Below, one piece after another: positions 51,237 to 60,831 of a stretch of DNA of 64,000 nucleotides. Position numbers and translations under genes: made by a program. Numbering within the stretch: position 1 is the first letter of the stretch; the number at the start of each line of letters is the position of its first letter. Source of the stretch: Ignavibacteriota bacterium (GTDB lineage Bacteria; Bacteroidota; Ignavibacteria; Ignavibacteriales; Melioribacteraceae); the NCBI GenBank assembly GCA_013112585.1, contig JABFGH010000024.1:1-64000 (forward strand), written 5' to 3'. The notes under the pieces are model-generated. The model saw nothing but the letters and a program-made list of their open reading frames with translations, ran no database searches and was not told the origin of the DNA.

Positions 51237-52979
51237 ATGAAAAAAATATTAATAATATTTGCGGTTTATTTATTTCTAATTATCAATCTTACTGCACAAG
51301 ACAGCCTCATAATAAATGATGGAAATAGCTTATTCATTCCCAATGGTGCAAGCCTTTGTGCAGAAAACATTATCGTTAATTTGGGTGGTAGTCTTATTGC
51401 CGAGAATGCTAGTGGCATATGTGCTTCTGCTAATATTAGCGGCGACGGTAATATTCAAATTGGTCATTTTCCTAACCCCGGTTATACAGGCGAGAATTAC
51501 ACAGTAGTAGTACAGTTGGTAGAAATAGATGGAGTAGGGATAGAAGTAGGAGATGAGATAGCCGTCTATGATGAAGGACCTGGAGGCTTAGGCATAAATG
51601 CGGCGATAGTATTTGACGGCATCTATCCTATTCAAATAACGACACATTTAGAAACAAGCGTTCCCGGTGGATCAACACTGCCCGGAGCTATTGTGGGTAA
51701 TGATATTAGTTTTAGAATATGGGATGCATCAACCTCTACAGAATATCAAGGAGAACCAACCTTCCAAACCGGAGGCACGTTTGGAGAAGGGTTTGCTACT
51801 AACGTAACTCTTGTTGATGCAGTACTTGATATTACTGTTCCTGTAGTAATACCTCCCAATACAATAAGGATGACATCACTGCCTGTAGAGCCTGATGATT
51901 ATACAGTAACAGCAGTATTAGGCGGAGTATCCCCTTTCTACATGGAAGGAGAACATCAAACACTTGGTCATCAACTATACATTCCATCATGGGGACTAAC
52001 AAGTTTAACGATGGATCTAGTTGATGGATATAAGATATTCGACCCATCAGAAAAGACAATAAACTATGTGGGGTTACCGGTAGGCGGAGGACAGACAATT
52101 AACATTATCGGCAATAGTATAATGATATTAGGTTATCCATACTCAAGCAGTCACACTGCATTACAAGTATTCGGGGGCTATCCTTCAATTAAGTATGCAG
52201 ATGACGGACAAGGTAATGTTTACATACCCGATTGGGGATTAACTAATATGACAATGTATCCGGGGAGAGGATATAAGATATACTCAGAGGCAGATATAAC
52301 ACCATTTACGTTCCCTGTTATATCCAATAAAACCTTGATAGTTAAGAGGAAAACAGAAGCAGAATATGAAGGCAGATTAGAATTTAATAAAACCGGTGAC
52401 ATGTATGCAGTAGTAATAGAAGAGATAGATGATAAGTGGGGAACAATAACTGAAGGAACGGAGATAGGAATATATGAAGGAGATAAATGTGTTGGAGGAT
52501 TGCTCTATACTTCAGAAGATCAGCCTTTGGTAGCGGTAGCATGGATGGGAGATGAAAGGTTAGAAATAGAAGGAGCAAAGAAAGGAGAAGCGATAAGACT
52601 GGAAGTTATAGGTATTGATGAAGTATATAAAATAGAAACAGAATTTAGTAGAGGAGGTACATTTGGATCGGAAGTATTTAGTGCTGCTAAAATAAAAGTA
52701 ATAAAGAATGTACCGGACAGTTATCAAATAAGTCAGAACTACCCGAATCCATTTAATCCTACGACGAGGATCAAGTATGGCTTACCGGAGGCAGTCCATG
52801 TAAGCTTACAGATATTTAACATCTTAGGAGAGAAGGTTGCTGATATAGTAAATGAAGTACAAGATGCGGGTTATTATGAAGTGGAGTTTGATGCGGGTAA
52901 ACTCTCTTCCGGTATTTACATATACTCCATTTACTCAAATAACTTTTCTGATACTAAGAAAATGCTCCTCTTAAAATAA
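51237..52979 (+). CDS. T9SS-secreted protein sharing its C-terminal 500 residues with the giant protein
   Basis: 580 residues: signal peptide (about 1-21), a short unique segment rich in strand repeats (LIINDGNSLFIPNGASLC), then the PGYTGENYTVVVQ domain, the beta module and the T9SS tail. From about residue 84 onward it is nearly identical to residues 2083-2579 of the giant protein (38789-46528), down to the DNA level. It could be an alternative front for the same surface module. It lies 43 bp after the S74 series. Confidence 0.88.
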   Translation: MKKILIIFAVYLFLIINLTAQDSLIINDGNSLFIPNGASLCAENIIVNLGGSLIAENASGICASANISGDGNIQIGHFPNPGYTGENYTVVVQLVEIDGVGIEVGDEIAVYDEGPGGLGINAAIVFDGIYPIQITTHLETSVPGGSTLPGAIVGNDISFRIWDASTSTEYQGEPTFQTGGTFGEGFATNVTLVDAVLDITVPVVIPPNTIRMTSLPVEPDDYTVTAVLGGVSPFYMEGEHQTLGHQLYIPSWGLTSLTMDLVDGYKIFDPSEKTINYVGLPVGGGQTINIIGNSIMILGYPYSSSHTALQVFGGYPSIKYADDGQGNVYIPDWGLTNMTMYPGRGYKIYSEADITPFTFPVISNKTLIVKRKTEAEYEGRLEFNKTGDMYAVVIEEIDDKWGTITEGTEIGIYEGDKCVGGLLYTSEDQPLVAVAWMGDERLEIEGAKKGEAIRLEVIGIDEVYKIETEFSRGGTFGSEVFSAAKIKVIKNVPDSYQISQNYPNPFNPTTRIKYGLPEAVHVSLQIFNILGEKVADIVNEVQDAGYYEVEFDAGKLSSGIYIYSIYSNNFSDTKKMLLLK

Positions 52980-52996
52980 TTTCCCAAACACAATCC

Positions 52997-53025
52997 AAAG
53001 GGGTCTTTCACGACCCCTTTTTTTA
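52997..53025 (+). terminator. Rho-independent terminator after the T9SS gene
   Basis: AAGGGGTC / GACCCCTT stem with a five-base loop followed by TTTTTTT. Same stem as at 46544, here with a better T run. Confidence 0.85.
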
Positions 53026-53118
53026 TTTCTGTTAATTAAAATTTGAGTGCGGTACTTCATTGTATTTATAACCACATTTTCCCTATATTATTTCACTCTC
53101 TATTGATAATATAAAATA

Positions 53119-53682
53119 TTGCAACAGAACAATTCTCAAAATATTACCATTCTACTCAATCAAGTTTCTAACGGAAACACATTAGCGATTAATCAAATTC
53201 TTCCCCTTGTTTATAATGAGCTTCGTAAAATTTCATCTAAGTATTTACGGGATGAATACCGGCAGCATACTTTGCAGACTACCGAACTTGTTCACGAGGC
53301 TTATATAAAACTTATCGGCTCAAATAAACTTTCATGGGAAAGCCGATCACACTTTTATGGTATCGCCGCAAAATCTATGAGGCAGATATTAGTTGACTAT
53401 GCACGTAAAAGAAAATCGCAGAAACGGGGCGAAGGTAAAACTGAACTGCCGTTAGATGAAGCACATTTTGTTATTGGGGAATCGGAAGAGCAGCTGCTGA
53501 ATTTGAACGACGCATTAGATAAACTGGAATCGATTGAAGAGCGTTCTTCTAAAATTGTTGAGTTAAGATTTTTTTCAGGTCTCTCCATTGAAGAGACGGC
53601 AAAGATTCTTAATATTTCTGCAGCAACTGTTAAGCGGGATTGGAAGTTTGCAAAAGCCTGGCTGTATAGAGAGATAAATTAA
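53119..53682 (+). CDS. ECF-type sigma factor (TIGR02999-like)
   Basis: 187 residues with a TTG start, the only reasonable start after the upstream stop. Region 2: LPLVYNELRKIS, HTLQTTELVHEAYIKLIG, then SRSHFYGIAAKSMRQILVDYARKRKSQKRG, the pattern of the TIGR02999/ECF subfamily. Region 4: LDKLESIEERSSKIVELRFFSGLSIEETAKILNISAATVKRDWKFAKAWL with a clear helix-turn-helix. Members usually sit beside Ser/Thr kinases with TPR, and so it is here (53881). A broken copy of the same gene lies at 19615-19728. No good ribosome site is seen. Confidence 0.9.
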   Translation: MQQNNSQNITILLNQVSNGNTLAINQILPLVYNELRKISSKYLRDEYRQHTLQTTELVHEAYIKLIGSNKLSWESRSHFYGIAAKSMRQILVDYARKRKSQKRGEGKTELPLDEAHFVIGESEEQLLNLNDALDKLESIEERSSKIVELRFFSGLSIEETAKILNISAATVKRDWKFAKAWLYREIN

Positions 53683-53719
53683 TTGAAGCCTTTGAATAAT
53701 CTCTGAATAAACTGGTCGG

Positions 53720-53819
53720 GTCATTGCGATCCCGATGCTGTTTATCGGGAGAAGCAATCTGCAAAAAAATGAGAGATTGCCGCATCCCGATTGAAGAACA
53801 TCGGGATTCGCAATGACAT
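53720..53819. repeat. Palindromic dispersed element between sigma factor and kinase
   Basis: Outer arms GTCATTGCGA / TCGCAATGAC, with inner pairs around CCCGATGCTG..ATCGGGA, GCAATCT / AGATTGC and CCCGATT..ATCGGG. This nested hairpin is the style of dispersed intergenic elements seen in Bacteroidota. It may attenuate read-through into the kinase gene. Confidence 0.65.
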
Positions 53820-53880
53820 TAGCTTTTCTCATTAGTTTATTAATGTATTCAGACTATTTCACAACTAACGTTTCAACAAC

Positions 53881-56478
53881 ATGAAAAATAATTTTAACGA
53901 AATTGTAAAAAATATTTTTAACGAAACTATTGATCTTTCCAAAGATGAAAGAGAAAAATATTTTGCTAGTCTTCCTGCAGATCAAAAAAAATATGTTGAT
54001 GAAGTAAAATCATTAATTGATTCCTTTGAAAAGACTGATGACTTTTTAGAAGTCTCCTCTGATCATAAAAATATTTTTTCCGATGATGATAATACGCCAA
54101 GCCCAATGATCGGCAAACATATTGGTCACTACTTAATTGAGGAAGAAATAGGCTACGGCGGTATGGGCATTGTATTCAGCGGCAAACGGGATGATAAAGA
54201 ATTCGATCAAAAAGTAGCAGTAAAAATTTTAAAGCAGGGGTTAACCACAAACTACCTTGTTAAGCGTTTTGAAAATGAAAGACAAACTCTTGCTAATCTT
54301 CAGCATCCAAATATTGCAAAGCTATTTGACGGCGGAAAAACTGATGAGGGTCTACCCTATCTCGTAATGGAATATATTGACGGCTCAACGATCACTGATT
54401 ATTGCAGTGAGAAAAATTTATCGATTACTGAACGATTAAAATTATTTGTCACAGTTGGGAACGCTGTTCAATATGCGCATCAAAATTTGGTTGTACACCG
54501 TGATATTAAGCCGGGCAACATTTTAGTAAATAAAGCAGGGCGACCAAAACTATTGGATTTTGGTGTTGCAAAACTTTTAGATGCAAACTTGGAACCCGGT
54601 GAAGATGGATTAACCAAAACAGGCATGTGGCATTTAACTCCTGAGTATGCAAGTCCCGAACAAATAAAAGGCGAACCGGTTACAACTTCAAGTGATATTT
54701 ATTCTCTCGGAGTTTTGCTTTATCAAATTTTAACCGGGCATCAGCCTTATAAGTTTAAATCAACTTCACCGCTTGAAATAAGCAAAACTATTCTAACAGA
54801 AAATATTTTGAAGCCAAGTGAAGCAATTAAAAATATAGATGTGCTGCATCAGAAATCGCAAGTAATTTCTGAAACTGTAAAAGCTGAGAATAAAAAATTA
54901 GCTAAGCAGTTAAAGGGCGATCTGGATAATATTGTTTTAAAAACTATGCACAAAGATCCCGCTCAAAGATATATCTCGGTGCAGGCGTTTGTGGATGATA
55001 TAAATAGATACTTAAAAGGACTTCCGGTAAATGCGAGGAAAGACACCGTTTCTTACCGGGCATCAAAATTTATTCAGAGACACAAAGTTGGATTTGCTCT
55101 TTTTCTTATTGTAAACTTAATGATAATCGGAAGCGTTGCCGCAATTATACATCAAGCAAATGTTGCCGCTCGCGAAAGGGATAATGCCAGAGTAGAACTT
55201 AAAAAATTTGAAGAGGTAAATAACTTCATGCTGGAAATGCTTGCATCTGCAGACCCTGGAATTAAAGGAAGAGATGTAAAAGTATATGACTTACTAGAAA
55301 AGGCAACTGAGGATATTGAAATAAAACTTAGATCATTTCCCAAAATTAAATCGGCAATTAAGCAAACTTTAGGACAAACGTTTATTGGTTTGGGAGAATA
55401 TGAAAAGGCTGAAGCTTTGCTGTTGGAAGCACTTGAATCAAATAAAAAATTATTTGGTCCGATTAGTAAAGAAGCAGCTCTGAGCTCTCATCAACTGGGA
55501 TTATGCTACGACTGGATGGGCAGCTATCAATTAGCTGATTCTTTTTACGCAGCAGGTATTTCCATTTATGAACAAGTTTCGGATGAACCTTTGAAAGGTT
55601 TAGCGGACAACTTAAATGATTATGGAACGCTGCTTACAAATACCGGTGAGTATGACAGCGCATCAATAATGTTAAAAAGATCATTGGAAATTTACAGTAT
55701 CTTTAATGAAGTAAAAGGACAGAAGGAAGCCATAACAATTAATAATTTAGCTGTTAATATGCATCATCAAAATAAAATTGATGAAGCCGAGAATTATTAT
55801 TTAGAAGCAAAGGAAATCCTTACAAATTTATATGGCGAAAATAGGCCCGAGGTAGCCAGCATTTTCAACAATCTTGCTTTCATTTACTTGGATAACAAAA
55901 AATTCGATGAATCGGAAAAAGCATTTCAAAAAGCGTACGAAATTAAACTTGCCGTAATAGGAGAAAATCATCCCTCAGTTGGTTTAGCACTTGCCAATAT
56001 GGGTATGCTTAATTTTGTAAGAGAAGAATATGAAAAAGCAGAACCGCCATTACTTAAATCCATTGAACTATTTAAACGGACAAATTCCAATGACGATCCC
56101 TTTCTATCGTTAAGTTATTATTGGCTTGGTAGAGCATATATGGAGTTAGATCGACTATCTGAATCTGAAACATCACTAAAAAATTCAATTCAGATAAGAG
56201 AGAAAGTTTATTCGAGTGATCATTCAAAAACATGGTCGTCAAAAGGTGAACTTGCAATTTGTTTATACAAACAGAAAAGATTTAAAGAATCAGAAATGTT
56301 ATTAATTGGTGCACTAAATTTTTTCAAAAATGACAAATATAAAAACATTACAAAAATAGAACGATATACTGAATATGCTTCTCAATTATATAGTGATATA
56401 GGAGATATTCAAAAATCAGAAAAGTATAGTTTAGAACTAGAAAAATTAAATATTACAGAAGATACAGTTCGAGATTAA
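53881..56478 (+). CDS. Membrane Ser/Thr protein kinase with TPR sensor part
   Basis: 865 residues. Kinase domain about 85-375: G-rich loop G91-Y-G-G-M-G, K115 in VAVKIL, catalytic D208 in VVHRDIKPGN, D226 in DFGVAKLL, and TPEYASPEQIKGEPVTTSSDIYSLGVLLY. One membrane span lies at about 404-423. About 440 residues of tetratricopeptide repeats follow outside (ALLLEALESNKKLFGPISKEAALSSHQLGLCY type). The N-terminal 80 residues carry the usual short helical lead of this family. It follows the ECF sigma factor and is its likely partner, although no substrate is visible. Confidence 0.93.
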   Translation: MKNNFNEIVKNIFNETIDLSKDEREKYFASLPADQKKYVDEVKSLIDSFEKTDDFLEVSSDHKNIFSDDDNTPSPMIGKHIGHYLIEEEIGYGGMGIVFSGKRDDKEFDQKVAVKILKQGLTTNYLVKRFENERQTLANLQHPNIAKLFDGGKTDEGLPYLVMEYIDGSTITDYCSEKNLSITERLKLFVTVGNAVQYAHQNLVVHRDIKPGNILVNKAGRPKLLDFGVAKLLDANLEPGEDGLTKTGMWHLTPEYASPEQIKGEPVTTSSDIYSLGVLLYQILTGHQPYKFKSTSPLEISKTILTENILKPSEAIKNIDVLHQKSQVISETVKAENKKLAKQLKGDLDNIVLKTMHKDPAQRYISVQAFVDDINRYLKGLPVNARKDTVSYRASKFIQRHKVGFALFLIVNLMIIGSVAAIIHQANVAARERDNARVELKKFEEVNNFMLEMLASADPGIKGRDVKVYDLLEKATEDIEIKLRSFPKIKSAIKQTLGQTFIGLGEYEKAEALLLEALESNKKLFGPISKEAALSSHQLGLCYDWMGSYQLADSFYAAGISIYEQVSDEPLKGLADNLNDYGTLLTNTGEYDSASIMLKRSLEIYSIFNEVKGQKEAITINNLAVNMHHQNKIDEAENYYLEAKEILTNLYGENRPEVASIFNNLAFIYLDNKKFDESEKAFQKAYEIKLAVIGENHPSVGLALANMGMLNFVREEYEKAEPPLLKSIELFKRTNSNDDPFLSLSYYWLGRAYMELDRLSESETSLKNSIQIREKVYSSDHSKTWSSKGELAICLYKQKRFKESEMLLIGALNFFKNDKYKNITKIERYTEYASQLYSDIGDIQKSEKYSLELEKLNITEDTVRD

Positions 56479-56613
56479 AATCTCCCTCCCCACCAGAACC
56501 CGCAAAAATAAAATGAGCCATTATCTCCGGTTATTACGCATGTAGTTTTATAGTCAATTGCATCAAAACTAAGTAAATGATTTTGATAAGTGATCAATTA
56601 AAAGGTGTTTATT

Positions 56614-56928
56614 ATGAAGAGAATTACTCTATTTACAATTTTTTTGTGCACAATCATTTTAAGTAGTATTAATTATTCACAAAATATAGAATGGGTATCT
56701 GTTCCCTCAGGTTCATTTACGTACGGAGAAAATGATGAAATTCGTTCTATCGATTCTGATTATGAAATAATGAAATACGAGGTTACAAATGCCCAGTTTC
56801 TTACATACCTAAAAGCTGCGCTGGTATCCGAAGACATTACCGTTGCCGGAGATGGGGTGTATGGATTTTATGATGGAGATAGCCTCTGGAGTGCGGGTAC
56901 TTATGAGTTTTACGATACTGATGATTAA
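56614..56928 (+). pseudogene. Truncated SUMF1-like secreted protein
   Basis: 104 residues from the ATG at 56614 (AAAAGG ribosome site): signal peptide, then WVSVPSGSFTYGENDE, YEIMKYEVTNAQFLTYLK and YGFYDGDSLWSAGTYEFYDTDD. This is the first third of a SUMF1-like domain as found in this lineage. The stop falls where the ENHPVV...GWRLPTE core should come, and that core is missing from the following DNA. So it is a remnant or a very short derivative. Confidence 0.6.
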
Positions 56929-57032
56929 ATCGATCGGCAATTACCCACATTATTTTTAATACCAATGATCCTTTTCTAAAAGATTCTACGCATGTTAATG
57001 TAGAGCATAAGAATTTACTAATTGGAGGTAAT

Positions 57033-58337
57033 ATGAAAATCTCATCATTTGATTATAGAATCTTGATCTTGCTAATTTTCATAAGTTCTCAATTGTTATT
57101 TGCACAAGGCGGCTGGACAATACAAACCAGCGGGACATCTGTTGATTTGACCGATGTATATTTTAGTGACGCAAACAATGGATCCGCTGTAGGCGGTAGT
57201 CCTTTAACTATCTTGCGCACTACCGACGGCGGAAATTTATGGACAACGCAATTTGATAACGGAACACAACTGGCATTTGAAGGCGTTTACTTCAGCGATG
57301 CAAATAACGGAGTAGTAGTTGGGCGCAATGGGCTTATCTATAAAACAACTGATGGCGGAACTAATTGGGAGTTGAAACCATCCGGCGTTACAAGTTCATT
57401 GTGGGGTTTGTCGTTCAGCGACCCGAATACCGGAACTGCTGTTGGTCATATTGGACGAATTCTACGAACTACCGATGGCGGCGATTCTTGGGTCGATCAG
57501 CCCGGCGCACCGCAGGAAGGACTTAACGGCGTTCATTTTATCGATACAAATATTGGTTTTGCGGTAGGAAGCGGGGTAGGTTCTTTACCCGGGCTTATCT
57601 TAAAAACTACTGATGGAGGAATAAACTGGATAAGCCAAAACAGTGGTACCGATCTTCCTATTTATGATGTGTTTTTTACAAGTGCTGCTGCCGGGATTGC
57701 AGTGGGCGGCGGAGGCACAACCCAGGGTACTATATTAAGAACAACAGATGGAGGCAACTCATGGGTTGATGTCACCCCAATGGCTATTCCTGTTTTGAGC
57801 GGTGTGCACTTCATAAATTCAAGTACCGGTTTGGCAGTGGGTTTATTGGGAACTATTTTGCGAACTCTTGATGGCGGTGCAACATGGGGAACAGATGTTA
57901 GCGGTACAACCGCCTTTTTAACTGATGTTTTCTTTGTCGGGAATAAAGCATACGCAGTTGGAACGGATGGAACTATTTTAGTATCACAAACTGCAACCGG
58001 AATAAATGATGACAATACAACACTAACTAGTTTTACTTTAAGCCAAAATTATCCGAATCCTTTTAATCCAACAACCAAAATTAAATTTTCGACCTCACCC
58101 TTTAATCCCTCTCCTTACCAAGGAGAGGGAAATAGGGAGAGGTTGATAACTCTGAAAGTGTATGATATCCTTGGTAACCAAATAACCACTCTGGTAAATG
58201 AACAAAAATCACCCGGCACTTATGAAGTTGAGTTTGATAGTGAATCCGGCGGCAATAATTTAACAAGCGGAATTTACTTTTACAAACTTCAGGCAGGCAC
58301 ACAAAGCCAAACAAAAAAAATGATTCTTTTAAAATAA
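57033..58337 (+). CDS. T9SS-secreted YCF48/BNR-propeller protein
   Basis: 434 residues: signal peptide (about 1-25), six or seven propeller repeats (NNGVVVGRNGLIYKTTDGGTNW type) at about 26-320, and a T9SS sorting tail from about 330 (SQNYPNPFNPTTKIKF, VYDILGNQITTLVNEQ, SGIYFYKL, KKMILLK). In the tail, a 10-bp hairpin repeat is inserted in frame and adds the odd segment STSPFNPSPYQGEGNRER. A GGAGG site precedes the ATG. Propellers of this type bind ligands or partners; the role here is unknown. Confidence 0.9.
   Translation: MKISSFDYRILILLIFISSQLLFAQGGWTIQTSGTSVDLTDVYFSDANNGSAVGGSPLTILRTTDGGNLWTTQFDNGTQLAFEGVYFSDANNGVVVGRNGLIYKTTDGGTNWELKPSGVTSSLWGLSFSDPNTGTAVGHIGRILRTTDGGDSWVDQPGAPQEGLNGVHFIDTNIGFAVGSGVGSLPGLILKTTDGGINWISQNSGTDLPIYDVFFTSAAAGIAVGGGGTTQGTILRTTDGGNSWVDVTPMAIPVLSGVHFINSSTGLAVGLLGTILRTLDGGATWGTDVSGTTAFLTDVFFVGNKAYAVGTDGTILVSQTATGINDDNTTLTSFTLSQNYPNPFNPTTKIKFSTSPFNPSPYQGEGNRERLITLKVYDILGNQITTLVNEQKSPGTYEVEFDSESGGNNLTSGIYFYKLQAGTQSQTKKMILLK
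58107..58129. repeat. Hairpin repeat inserted inside a coding sequence
   Basis: CCCTCTCCTT-ACC-AAGGAGAGGG, a perfect 10-bp stem with a three-base loop, within the T9SS tail of the propeller gene. The flanks TTTAATCCCT and AATAGGGAGAGG extend the repeat. The reading frame stays open. Confidence 0.8.
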
Positions 58338-58373
58338 TTTTTACTACTCAAACACTAATCGAAGAGGTGACAC

Positions 58374-60554
58374 ATGAAGAAGATATACCGAATAATTGCT
58401 CTACTGATTTTCACGTCAATGCTGTTAAGTGCGCAGAATATTAGTAACAAACAAAAATTTAAAAACCCCGCAATTTATAAATCAAATAATTTATTAGAGA
58501 GACCTGAGGGAGTTGAAGCCGGACCATATTTAGCTACGGAAGGTTTTGAAGATGAATTTAATTTTCCGCCAATCGGCTGGACAGACAACGAATCTTTCTG
58601 GTGGCAGGATTACGACTCATGGAATGGTCAATTTTCGGCTTATGCCTATGGTGAACCCTTTGCTGATGCATGGTTGATAACTCCTGAAATTGATTTAACA
58701 TCTGCTGATGGTCCAATTCTTCAATACTATGAACAGGTTTATCTTGATGAAATTAACGGCTTTCACATTGTAGAAATTTCAACAGATTATACTTCCGGTA
58801 ATTCCCCATATTCAGCAACATGGACAGAGCTAAGATCACAGTTCGGTACTCCATTTCAATGGGACCAAGTTGAAATTGATCTATCGGCATATATTGGGCA
58901 AACAGTTCACATTGCATTCCATTACATCGGCAACCAGGATGAATCCGGTGATTATTTTGGCTCGGAATGGTATTTAGATGATGTGACTGTTGATGACCTT
59001 TGTTCGGGAAACGAACCTGTTCCAGATTGTGCGACTTATTTATCGCCGCCAAATGGTGCTACCATGTACACAAATTTCATTTCATTCTGGTGGCAAAACC
59101 CTATTAATGATGTGAGTAATGTAGATATTAGCATTTGGAAGGAAGTAGCAGGTTCACCGGTATATTTTTATCAGGCTGAATTGAATAGTGATGTAATCGG
59201 GCTTGGACCATTCTCTAACTTATTGGATAATAACACTACCTACTATTGGCAGGTAATTCCTAAAAACTGCAGTCAGACTGCACAGAATTGTCCTGTATGG
59301 TCATTCACAACAAATGACGGCGAATATAATTTCGGCGGCGGTGCTCCATCACAGGGCGGATACTTTTTTGCAAACTCAACAGCAGGGGCAGCCGCAGCGC
59401 CATCCCAGCCATTTTATGATTGGCGGGATATTTCGGCAACCGGAACTGACCGCATTGGTACTATTGGCGATAATCAAACGATCGGTCCATTCAATTTGGG
59501 ATTTACATTTAATTACTTCGGAGTTGATTATACTCAATTCTACATCAATGCAAATGGGTTTATTACTTTTACAAGTACCGCACTTACCGGAAATTTCGCA
59601 CCTCAGCTTCCAATAGCTGATGCATTAAATAATTTAATTGCAGGATATTGGAAAGACCTGGATCCCACTAATCCAAATGTAACCGGTAAGCATTTATACT
59701 ATGGTGCGGACAATGGCGATATGGTAATTACATTTGAAAATTATCCCGAAAAAGACGGCGATGCAAATGGCTGGATTACATTTCAGATAATTCTAAGCAG
59801 CAATGGTAATATAAAAATTCAATTTCAAAATTCAGGCAGTTCGTTTAATACAGATGAAGGGACAGTTGGAATTGAGAATAGCGATGGAACAAAAGGAATA
59901 ACCTATCGATATAGACAACACGGAGCCCCTATATTTAGTTCGCCGCTGGCTGTGGAATTTGCTCAGGATGAAAGCGGGCTGCCGGTTGAGTTAACAAATT
60001 TTTCAGCTTCGGCAAATAACAATTCAGTTATGCTAAACTGGGAAACCGCTACTGAGATTGATAATTATGGGTTTGAAGTGGAAAGAGCAATTAAAAATGA
60101 AAAAGTAAAAATTAAAAATTGGGAAAGGATTGCTTTTGTTGAAGGGCATGGAAATAGTAACTCGCCTAAGCTTTATCAGTATGCGGATAAGTCGAGCAGT
60201 TTTGGAAAGTATATCTACAGGCTGAAACAAATTGATATTGACGGCTCATTTGAATATTCAAACATTATTGAAGTTGATTTGGGGCTGCCGGATAAATTTG
60301 AATTGGAGCAAAATTTTCCCAATCCGTTTAATCCATCAACAAATATAAGTTTTGTAATTCCGCAAACATCTTTTGTTTCACTAAAAGTTTATGATACAAT
60401 TGGAAATGAGGTTGCTGTTTTAGTTAATGAAGAATTACAAGCAGGAGCTCACAATAAAACTTTTGACGCAGCTCAGCTATCTAGCGGAATTTATTTGTAT
60501 AGCTTGATTGCAGGTGAAACATCAATTGTTAAAAAGATGATTTTAATCAGGTAA
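58374..60554 (+). CDS. T9SS-secreted adhesin-like protein
   Basis: 726 residues with a signal peptide (about 1-20). Residues about 55-205 form a cleaved-adhesin/MAM-like jelly roll (TEGFEDEFNFPPIGW, DAWLITPEIDL, EWYLDDVTVDD). A FN3-like part (about 215-310) follows, then a NIDO-like domain (IGDNQTIGPFNLGFTFNYFG, INANGFITFTS, at about 365-530). An FN3-like segment VMLNWETATEIDNYGFEVER leads to the T9SS tail (LEQNFPNPFNPSTNISF, SGIYLYSL, KKMILIR). The segment KNEKVKIKN at about 575 comes from an A-rich in-frame insertion absent from the similar stretch of the protein at 31099. It is probably an adhesin, by domain analogy. Confidence 0.88.
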   Translation: MKKIYRIIALLIFTSMLLSAQNISNKQKFKNPAIYKSNNLLERPEGVEAGPYLATEGFEDEFNFPPIGWTDNESFWWQDYDSWNGQFSAYAYGEPFADAWLITPEIDLTSADGPILQYYEQVYLDEINGFHIVEISTDYTSGNSPYSATWTELRSQFGTPFQWDQVEIDLSAYIGQTVHIAFHYIGNQDESGDYFGSEWYLDDVTVDDLCSGNEPVPDCATYLSPPNGATMYTNFISFWWQNPINDVSNVDISIWKEVAGSPVYFYQAELNSDVIGLGPFSNLLDNNTTYYWQVIPKNCSQTAQNCPVWSFTTNDGEYNFGGGAPSQGGYFFANSTAGAAAAPSQPFYDWRDISATGTDRIGTIGDNQTIGPFNLGFTFNYFGVDYTQFYINANGFITFTSTALTGNFAPQLPIADALNNLIAGYWKDLDPTNPNVTGKHLYYGADNGDMVITFENYPEKDGDANGWITFQIILSSNGNIKIQFQNSGSSFNTDEGTVGIENSDGTKGITYRYRQHGAPIFSSPLAVEFAQDESGLPVELTNFSASANNNSVMLNWETATEIDNYGFEVERAIKNEKVKIKNWERIAFVEGHGNSNSPKLYQYADKSSSFGKYIYRLKQIDIDGSFEYSNIIEVDLGLPDKFELEQNFPNPFNPSTNISFVIPQTSFVSLKVYDTIGNEVAVLVNEELQAGAHNKTFDAAQLSSGIYLYSLIAGETSIVKKMILIR

Positions 60555-60831
60555 CTAATCTGAATTTGATGAATAGATGGGATGAACAATCCATTTAAAT
60601 ATTAGTCCTATAATAAACCGGAGAACTGCTGAGTTGATTATCGGGGTATCACAGATATTTATTAACTGCCATAAATAAATACCTGTGAAAATCCGATTCA
60701 TCAGCGTTCTCTGAGTTCTATTATTTACCCTTCTGCATTTTCATTCCTTGTAAAAGATAATTGAATCCCTTAATTTTTGTTCTAAATTATAATAGATATT
60801 TTAAAATTTATTAATCCGAAAAGGGGAAGAT

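Noticed and set aside
45381-52578. Repeated antisense frames of 88, 60 and 64 codons
   Set aside because: They are shadows of the duplicated T9SS segment; their identity in both places only reflects the DNA duplication.
53036-53118. Sixth copy of the island motif before the sigma factor gene
   Set aside because: GTGCGGTAC fits the second block, but the first block is not present at the right distance; too weak.
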